Positions 56,258 through 64,000 of a stretch of DNA of 64,000 bases are shown one piece after another. Under the pieces are notes generated by a model. That model was not told the origin of the DNA. It was given only the letters and a program-made list of their open reading frames with translations, and ran no database searches. Within the stretch, counting starts at the first letter, position 1. Each line of letters begins with the position of its first letter. The DNA is from Wurfbainia villosa (Eukaryota > Streptophyta > Magnoliopsida > Zingiberales > Zingiberaceae). Made by a program: the position numbers and the translations under genes. The DNA is taken from NCBI GenBank assembly GCA_025175895.1, contig CM046000.1, positions 34,260,720-34,324,719 of the forward strand, written 5' to 3'.

Positions 56258-57515
56258 TGTTGGGGATCTTGAAAGGCTAGAGGGGGGTGAATAGCCTCTT
56301 TTTCAATTTGTACAAAAATGGTTAGCAGAAGCACAACAAATACAATAGTAATAGAAATGAAAATACAATGCTAACACAAAGAACTTAACATGGTTCAGAG
56401 ATTAAACTCCTACTCCACGACAATCCTTCAGGTGGATCAACCCAAATCGATCTTCACTAAAAAGCTTTCTCTTTTACAAAACCCTCCTCTTCTTACAAAA
56501 GATGAAGATGAAGATGAAGATTAGAGAGGAGGAAGGGAATTAAAACACTTAGAAAGCGTAGGAAATTCGTGGGAGCTTGAGAGAATGATCAGAATATAAG
56601 CAATAGCCTCTTCTTGCTCCCCTTGGCCTCTTTTTATAGGAAATAGACCCATATTCTCATTGGACCATGATCAGTCGACTGATGTACAACAACAGTCGAC
56701 TGCTGTCAAAGCCAACGGCTTCAACGAGGCGAATCCGTGGAGATACGCAGCCGCCATTTCCAATGGAAGCCTGATCAGTCGTCTGATCAATTCATCAGTC
56801 AACTGATGAAGTGATCAGTCGAGTGATCCCCGTGTGGAGTCGAGTGAGACTCCATTCTGTGTCCATCGTCGACTTGATCAGTCGACTGCCAGTATTGGCA
56901 GTCGACTTATGCCATAATCAGTCGATTGCCAACTCTTGGCAGTCGATTGATCATCAGGGTTTCAACCTGATTCAGTCGAGCACCTTATCAGTCGAGTGAT
57001 ACGATGTATCAGTCGACTGATACTTGTCAAGTATGATAATTTCATACTTGAATTAACTCCCTAGACCAAGACTCAACATTCTAGCTCTTTCTTAAGCCTC
57101 ATGCGTCCAGGATCCCTCCGAGTCCGTGACTTGTTCATCCTTTGCGCTTGCTTCCAAGAGCTTCCTTCGGTTTCGTCATGTCTTGGGTTTCTCTTTGTCA
57201 AAGTACGCTTGGACTTTATGCCGCCAAGACTACATGCTTGGATTTACGCTGCCAAGACTTGCCTTTGGACTTCCTTTGTCAAGGTCCACTTGGACTTTAC
57301 CCCGCCAAGACTACATGCTTGGTCTTACGCCGCCAAGCTCTTTCCTTGGACTTCTCTTTCCAAGATCACACTTGGAATTTTCCTTTACTAAGTCTTCATA
57401 CTTGGATTTTTCTGTCACTTAAACATATTTACAATTAGATCACAAATGTTTCCTAACTTAGATGATTATCCAAACATCAAAACATATAAATGCTTGGGGC
57501 ATTGTTGCACCAATA
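56258..57515 (-). repeat. S 5' LTR
   Basis: 1258 bp. Palindromes ATCAGTCGACTGAT (56670-56683) and GTATCAGTCGACTGATAC (57006-57023), with further CAGTCGACT sites at 56870-56950. Hairpin array 57178-57412. TATA box 56630-56638. Confidence 0.9.
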
Positions 57516-57594
57516 ATGATCTCTCTGTTCAACACTTCATGAGTCTTCTACAAAAGTTAAACCCTTGATTGCTAATGATGGCCCTGGGTACCCC
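57516..57594 (-). other. H internal fragment between S and V
   Basis: Short unique stretch after the S duplication (ATGAT); read across S it continues 48911. The last five bases before V, ACCCC (57590-57594), are the predicted V duplication. Confidence 0.5.
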
Positions 57595-58528
57595 TGTTGG
57601 GATGTATACTGAAAAGTCTATCTTTTGTATGAACATCTTTATTTTGAAATAAGAATCACATGATCATTGTTTGTATATTTTTATGGTTATGCATATTGTC
57701 TAATACATTACATTATAGATAACACGGTGTGTGGTGTCACATGGGAGATCATGTTATCAGCTCCTTGTAAAGTATAAGTATAGGCTCACAACCGAGATGG
57801 CTTTGGACAAACCATTGGTATGGTTGTAGTTTGATTTGGTATTGGTTTGTCTTGACCATAAAATCACACTAGTACACTTTGTGTGTATTGAGCTGGACCG
57901 ACTTAGAGGTGATTCGATTTATTGCTGACTACATAATCGAATCAGACCTCAGATATTATATTGTACATACTCTTAATCTCGATATAATAACGGGCACATA
58001 TACTTAATATTCATTTCTTTGATTTACCAATGGGCGAGATTTATAGATTAAATCGATAGGCTCGGTAAGTTGAGAAATGATATTATTTATATGGTGTGTC
58101 ATTGATTATAGGAGGAAACCATGTCCGATATATTAGGATGATGATGTCCCCTTGAGGAGCTCATAAGGATCATCATGTAAACCCTGCAGGTGGACTTGGT
58201 CCGGCATGATGAAAAGGTTGAGTGGTACTACTCATGGAGTTAGATATTGATTAATTAATGGTCAGTAAATTAATTAATCAACGAACATTTGAGATCTTAA
58301 ACACGGGGAGAAAATGTACATATAATATATGGATCCCATATTGACTTATGAGGGTTGGTGAGGTAGATCAATAATAATCCTTTAGTGGATTGGATTATCA
58401 TTAATGGATCGGACTTTATGTGGGCTTGATCCATTGGGTGGCCAAGATCCAACTCCTCCTCATGGTCCCTATTGTAGCCTATTAATACCTCATTAAGCCT
58501 AGATCCAATGGATAGAAACAAAACTCTG

Positions 58529-58632
58529 GATCCAAAGGTAGAGATTAAATCTCTAGATCCGACGGTTGAGATTAAATCTCTAGATCCGATGGTTGAGATT
58601 AAATCCCTAGAACCAATGGTGGAGATTAAAAC
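58529..58632 (+). repeat. 27-bp tandem repeat in V LTR, four copies
   Basis: Units around GATCCGATGGTTGAGATTAA, ending about 20 bp before the TATA box. Because 27 is a multiple of 3, the reverse strand shows a nine-residue repeat (STIGSRDLI); I regard that as chance. Confidence 0.85.
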
Positions 58633-59495
58633 AAGGCTTATCCCTAACTCTATAAAAAGAGGGCAAGGGGTGGGCGGCAACTAAGAATCCAATTAGAGAT
58701 AGGATTAGGGTTTTGGGCGGCAAGGCTTGGAGGCTAGGGTTTGGAGTTGGCGGCACCTATTAAGGAAACTTTTTTCTTATCTCCTTCTTCTTCTTTTGGT
58801 GGCCGGCATCCAACAGCCTTTTCCAGCTTTTTCCGGCATCCAAAGTAGCTTTTCTCCTTCTCCTTTGCCGGTGGAACCAAGGCTTAGGGTCTTCCCTTGA
58901 AGCTCTTGGCCGGCAACCATCTTTTTCTCTCTTCCCCTTGTTGGCCGGCGGCAAGCAAGAGCTTGTTGCTTGTTGGTTGGTTGAAAGAAGGAAAAGAGTC
59001 TTGTTTCTATTCTTCTACTTGCTCGGGAAGAGCAAGGAAGAAAGATTGGTGATCTAGGAGCTTCAACTTTTGGTAGATCGTTGCCCACATGACATCCGAA
59101 AGGAGGAAGGACATACAATAGAAGATCGAGAGGTATATCGATTCTCTATTTTCATTTGTTACATGTTTATATTTGCTTTTCAATTATATGCATGATATAT
59201 ATTCTATTTAGTGGCTAAATATACTTGGACCCCGAACATAAACACAAAAGCCGATGATCCGTACATCGTCTATTCCGCGGCTACTCGTAGAATAGAGGTT
59301 GGTCGCTTGAACAACAAGTTTGTTCAAGTGACTACTCTAATCGAATAGCATGACGATGACAAGGTTGTTTGGGCAATCCCTCTTGTCAAGGATAAATTTT
59401 TTTTATCCGGGGATGTAGAAGGGATCACCATGAACAAGCGACCGAGTTGAAGTGGGAAGCGAAGTTTCCCCTCAGCCAACAATTGGTATCAGAGC

Positions 59496-60206
59496 AACGG
59501 TTTCCGGTTTTGTGTGTTTAGGATTCGGTTACTCTTATGCATTTTTCATATATTATATGTGTCGAATAATAGTAGGATATGCGTAGGTTAACTCTTTGGT
59601 TGCAGGCATAAGATCCGACTATTATGGCCATTTGTGCGCATGTGATTGTATGTGTGTAATAGTATATTTTGTTGAATCCTCAGGGTTGATGAGGTTAGTA
59701 TTTAATTTTTCGTAAATTAGATACGGCATTGTTTAGCCACTCTTTCTATTTTAGTTTACTTTCGATCTAGATTTCATGTACACTCCCTCGTGGAGTATAG
59801 GATCGATGGATGTAAATTAAAATAGTTTTTAGTCTCTGCTCGGATTTTCGGATGGCTCGTACATGGCGTAGGAGGAGCGGACGAGAAGGCGATATGACGG
59901 GAGACATATTGAAGACAAAAGCCATAATAGTTGGAAAATTTTTATTTTTCATATTTATTGCTTATTGTTTAATATGCATGTTGTAGGCTAGAAAATTCCT
60001 CAATTTCAAATTACTAAGTGGGAGAGGGAAATTTTTATAAATTCTCACGGCCTCCATTATGATTTGACAAGTGATGCAAACAAACTTACGCATCGGCTCT
60101 GAGTGCCTTCCTCCCCATCGGATGAGTTTGTTTGCGGATCACAAGGTCAAATATAGTTATAGGAAATTATTAAGGAGCGTGTGTACTTCCCCATCGGAAG
60201 GCACAT
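59496..60206 (+). other. V leader
   Basis: AT-rich non-coding stretch. It includes the perfect inverted repeat GTGCCTTCC (60103-60111) / GGAAGGCAC (60196-60204) and two CCCCATCGG copies inside it. A2 entered right after it (predicted duplication CACAT, 60202-60206). Confidence 0.6.
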
Positions 60207-61375
60207 TGTTAGTAATATATGAGAGATGTCCTAAGGCAATCGCCTTATGTATGAACCATTTATATGATAAATGAAGATTCACTATTTGAGTATACATGTT
60301 TTAAGTATTTGATTGGATCTTAAACTCATTTACTGAATGCCCACGATACGATTCACAGCATGAGAGAATTTGTGATTGGATCACAACTAGTGAGTATCTC
60401 TACATGTGTAATTGTGATGTATCGGAATTATCCCTAGTCGATGAATTGATGGATTTGGACACCATCAATTCTATCGAGACTAGAACGAGGTATACTCCTT
60501 GGTGTATCCAAACAGCTGATTCTCACTGGATGGAGACATAGTGATGTCCGGAGTTAATCGTGGATGCTAGTTATGGTAACTAGTTCATTGGAGTGACCAG
60601 CCGTAAGACTTCATATGGTTCTCTGCATATATAGATATGTCAATGAAGTTCTTACTGTGGATTAAGTGCGAGGTTCCTTTGACTTGCGGTATTCAAGTCA
60701 TCTTGATCATGGAGACTTATGCTTTGACATCTTAAGCAAACATCTCTAAGGAGATGTGGACCCGGGATGATTGGGTATAAGTCGAAGTGATCGAAGGTAT
60801 TTGAATAGCCTATAAAGGATTCACCACTCCTTGCGAGGAGATGTATACCCATGGCCTCTCGTCGGATTGTTACTAAAGTCTTTGGCCAAAGCATTACATG
60901 TTTAGAGTAAGGTACTCTTCGATACATGTGGAGTAACTAGAATCAGTAGAGAACGAGGAAATGATACTTGGGCTAGGTGTGTGACGTGAGTCACCTAGTG
61001 GGGACTGACACTATAGACCATGTCCTGAACCAAGTGGGTATAAGATGAGTGAAGGGAATGGGGCACGATTCATTCGAGCTACTGAAGGGTTTCAGAAATA
61101 GTTCTGGATCAACCGTTGATCTTTTCGATTAATTGGGGATCATGATGTACTACTAGGTGCCACTCATGATCGTTCTATAATTAATGGTTAATTATAGACG
61201 GCCAACCTAAACCGAGAACCTATTTGGTCACACGCACAACGAGTGTAATCCAAAGGATTTAAAACGAGCTTGAGAATGGGATTCTCAGACCGAGAGAAAC
61301 TATGTTTGGTTGGACCAAACATAAAGCGAGCATGAAATTGTTTCAGTCGCAATGGAAGCGTGGATGGGCCGTGTC
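60207..61375 (+). repeat. A2: first 1169 bp of a family-A LTR
   Basis: Starts TGTTAGTAATATATGAGAG, like the U3 end of A1, and runs to GGGCCGTGTC. There A3 begins with the same LTR start. The rest of A2 should resume beyond the window, after A3. Confidence 0.85.
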
Positions 61376-63579
61376 TGTTAGTAATATATGAGAGATGTCC
61401 TAAGGCAATCTCCTTATGTATGAACCATTTATATGATAAATGAAGATTCACTATTTGAGTATACATGTTTTATGTATTTGATTGGATCTTAAACTCATTT
61501 ACTGAATGTCCACGATACGATTCACAGCATGAGAGAATTTGTGATTGGATCACAACTAGTGAGTATCTCTACATGTGTAATTGTGATGTATCGGAATTAT
61601 CCCTAGTCGATGAATTGATGGATTTGGACACCATCAATTCTGTCGAGACTAGCATGAGGTATACTCCTTGGTGTATCCAAGCAGCTGATTCTCACTGGCT
61701 GGAGACATTGTGATGTCCGGAGTTAATCGTGGATGCTAGTTATGGTAACTAGTTCATTGGAGTGACTAGCCGTAAGACTTCATATGGTTCTTTGCATATA
61801 TATAGATATGTCAATGAAGTTCTTACTGTGGCTTAAGTGCGATGTTCCTTTGACTTGCGGTATTCAAGTCATCTTGATCATGGAGACTTATGCTTTGACA
61901 TCTTAAGCAAACATCTCTAAGGAGATGTGGACCCGGATGATTGGGTATAAGTCGAAGTGATCGAAGGTGTTTGAATAGCCTATAAAGGATTCACCACTCC
62001 TTGCGAGGAGATGTATACCCATGGCCTCTCGTCGGATTGTTACTAAAGTCTTTGGCCAAAGCATTACATGTTTAGAGTAAGGTACTCTTCGATACATGTG
62101 GAGTAACTAGAATCCGTAGGACGAGGAAATGATACTTGGGCTAGGTGTGACGTAGTCAGCCTAGTGGGGACTGACACAATAGACCATGTCCTTAACCAAG
62201 TGGGTATAAGATGAGTGAAGGGAATGGGGCACGATTCATTCGAGCTACTGAAGGGTTTCAGAAATAGTTCTGGATCAATCGTTGATCTTTTCGGTTAATT
62301 GGGGATCATGATGTACTACTAGGTGCCACTCATGATCGTTCTATAATTAATGGTTAATTATAGATGGCTAACATAAACCGAGAACCTATTTGGTCACACG
62401 CACAACGAGTGTAATCCAAAGGATTTAAAACGAGCTTGAGAATGGGATTCTCAGACCGAGAGAAACTATGTTTGGTTGGACCAAACATAAAGCGAGCATG
62501 AAATTGTTTCTGCAATGGAAGCGTGGATGGGCCGTGTCTTATGAAGACATAATGGATGGACCAAAATGGTTTGGTTCTAATCCAATGGATGAGAATAAAC
62601 CAAAGGGTTTGGTTTATATTAAACGAATGAACCAAAGGTTGGTTCGGTTCGTTTTAACTTAAAATAAACCATCATGGTTTGGTTTATTTTAACTTATCTT
62701 AATGGAGCGGGTTAACGGGCTTTATGGATATGATCCATTAACCATTAAGAGAATTAGTTCTCTATAAAATAGGGCTTAAACCCTAATCCGAAAACCCTAA
62801 TTGGAGTTGCTGCCCAACCTAGTTGTGCCGCCCCCTCCCTCTCCTCCACTAGTCGGCGCCAACCCTAGGTGTGCCGCCGCCCAGCCTTTGTGCCGCCGTC
62901 CAAGTCATTGCCGGCGACCAAGCTTCAGCCTGTGAACCTCCGGCGACCCTCCGGTGATGAGCTTCCATCTCTCCTTGGCCGGCCTCTATTCCTCCACCAA
63001 AAGCTGTCCAGTTTTTCTGGACAGCTTGTTTCTTTGATTGTCGGAGCGTCGTTTGGACGACGGTTAGTACTCCGATAGCGCCTAACTTACCGGGGATTTG
63101 ATCTCCGGTAATCCTCTGAGGTGGAGGACGAAGGATTCGTCAATTGGTTGACGAATACCTCTCCGGAGAAGCGAGTTTTGAGAACTCATTTTAGGATCCG
63201 AATTTGGATTCGGATCGTGATCATCTCTCGATCACGTCGTCTTCAACACGAGGCTAGTAACCCGTACGAAGACGAAGCTCATGAATTAGCGAAGTCATCC
63301 CGAGGAGCTCGGCGTGGATACGGATAGAGACGATTCTTACGAGGATCATTCTGGTTGATGCCGTTCCCGCTACACGTCATACGAAAGGTATAACGTAGAT
63401 AATTTCTTTTTATTGCAAATTTTAATTTACGGTTATGTCTACACTTGTTGTAATATGCATGCGTGTGTTGTGTGTGTTGTAATAAATATAGATTTATTAT
63501 TATTTTAATTGCTTTCGCTGTGCTCATGTTTACGAAACATGATCGAACACACACACGCCGCGGTGCCGGAAACCCAACA
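61376..63579 (+). repeat. A3: complete family-A LTR (5' LTR)
   Basis: 2204 bp, TGTTAG...CCCAACA; TATA box 62763-62770. Preceding bases GTGTC (61371-61375) are the predicted duplication. Contains the GC-rich segment (about 62810-63110) lost from one A1 LTR. Confidence 0.9.
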
Positions 63580-63580
63580 G

Positions 63581-63594
63581 TGGTATCAGAGCCC
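63581..63594 (+). other. A3 primer-binding site (initiator tRNA-Met)
   Basis: TGGTATCAGAGCCC one base after the LTR; shows that a full element, not a solo LTR, starts here. Confidence 0.9.
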
Positions 63595-64000
63595 TGGTTG
63601 TGTTTCGACATAATCGTAAAATGGTTTTGCGATAGTCATAATGTATTTCTGGAAATTTTCTAATTTTGGAAATTTAGAAGTATTTATGGAAATTTTTCAA
63701 TTTTGGAAAGTCTAGAAGTATTTATGGAAATCTTCCACTTTTGGAAAGTTGGAAGTATTTAGGGAAATTGATATTTTCCATAAATAAAATATTTGATTAG
63801 ATTCTGGAAATTTGTTTCCTAATTTAATCATGATTTGATTTGGGAAATCAAATCTTAAAATATTTAATTTCCATAAGTAGTTTTAATGATTTAGAAAATT
63901 GGTTTCCTAAATAGATTTTCCTTAATCAAATAATTCCATGAATAAAATATGTGATTAGATTTGGAAATTTGTTTCCTAATTTAATTATGATTTGATTTGG
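63595..64000 (+). other. A3 leader, start
   Basis: Same sequence as the A1 leader on the other strand, with the imperfect 37-bp repeats at about 63650-63790. The window ends before the four hairpin motifs would appear. Confidence 0.8.

Larger units (their letters stand above)
48912..57515 (-). mobile_element. S: SIRE/Maximus-like copia element with gag-pol, decayed
   Basis: 8.6 kb, minus strand. LTRs at 48912-50145 and 56258-57515, target duplication TTGAT/ATGAT (one mismatch), initiator-Met primer site with one change, polypurine tract, Gag, protease, integrase, reverse transcriptase and RNase H, then 1.3 kb of non-coding DNA before the 3' LTR. Several stops and a changed integrase catalytic residue make it inactive. 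Its Gag resembles T Gag and its LTRs share arrays with U and C, so it stands for the likely helper lineage of those pol-less elements. Confidence 0.92.
57595..60206 (+). mobile_element. V: LTR element of a separate family, left end
   Basis: LTR 57595-59481 (1887 bp, TGTTGG...CCAACA), primer site TGGTATCAGAGC at 59484-59495, then about 700 bp of leader before A2 interrupts. TATA box TATAAAAA at 58651-58658. No coding part is in the window. The LTR shows no clear similarity to the other families and has no CAGTCGACTG sites. Confidence 0.85.

Noticed and set aside
58297..58680. Frame with a nine-residue repeat (STIGSRDLI) on the minus strand of V LTR
   Set aside because: It is the by-product of a 27-bp DNA repeat, and lies antisense to the LTR promoter.

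Overview
The window is plant nuclear DNA made almost wholly of nested LTR retrotransposons. I found no host gene, rRNA, tRNA, CRISPR array or bacterial-type gene. The copia gag-pol fragments, the initiator-tRNA-Met primer sites (TGGTATCAGAGC), the tRNA-Asp primer site of a Ty3/gypsy-like element, LTRs of 1.1 to 2.2 kb and the depth of nesting point to a large, repeat-rich angiosperm genome. A monocot is a guess; nothing here fixes the species.

Layout, left to right, with working names. R2 (1-1526) is the end of an LTR of family R. It sits in the left LTR of G, a gypsy-like element with no pol (1527-27513 including insertions). G also carries T1 (1806-7005, minus strand, gag but no pol), A1 (8601-17712, minus strand, a decayed copia) and U1 (20705-27497, plus strand, gag but no pol). 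G itself lies in the protease region of B (27514-31267, minus strand, a copia remnant). B lies in the LTR of C (31268-32629), a relative of U1. C is cut on its right by H (32630-57594 including insertions), a gypsy-like element in minus orientation. H carries R1 (33340-46465, plus strand, a full copia), whose own 5' LTR holds T2 (34229-38152, a rearranged T element). H also carries S (48912-57515, minus strand, a SIRE/Maximus-like copia) and V (57595-60206 onward). V is entered by A2 (60207-61375), and A2 by A3 (61376 to the window edge), both of family A.

Perfect 5-bp target-site duplications support five insertions: T1 CATTG, A1 GAGAC, U1 ACGTT, R1 AATAT, T2 GATAC. S has a one-mismatch pair (TTGAT/ATGAT).

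The coding elements are all broken by stops, frameshifts or lost catalytic residues. Many stops look like C-to-T or G-to-A changes at CGA, CAA/CAG or TGG codons, as expected of methylated, silenced DNA. T and U encode Gag-like proteins but no polymerase, and share LTR design with S: the same C-run/CTAGC block near the LTR end, the same primer site and an A-G-rich polypurine tract. The natural inference is that S-type relatives mobilised them in trans.

The most unusual signals are (1) arrays of perfect 14-20 bp palindromes, core CAGTCGACTG with variable but always symmetric arms, just upstream of the LTR TATA boxes in several families; (2) a CCAAG...CTTGG hairpin array further upstream in the U, C and S LTRs; (3) four copies of a 15-nt hairpin motif at matching spacing in the leaders of A1 and B; (4) LTR pairs that are otherwise close to identical but scrambled exactly within the palindrome segment.
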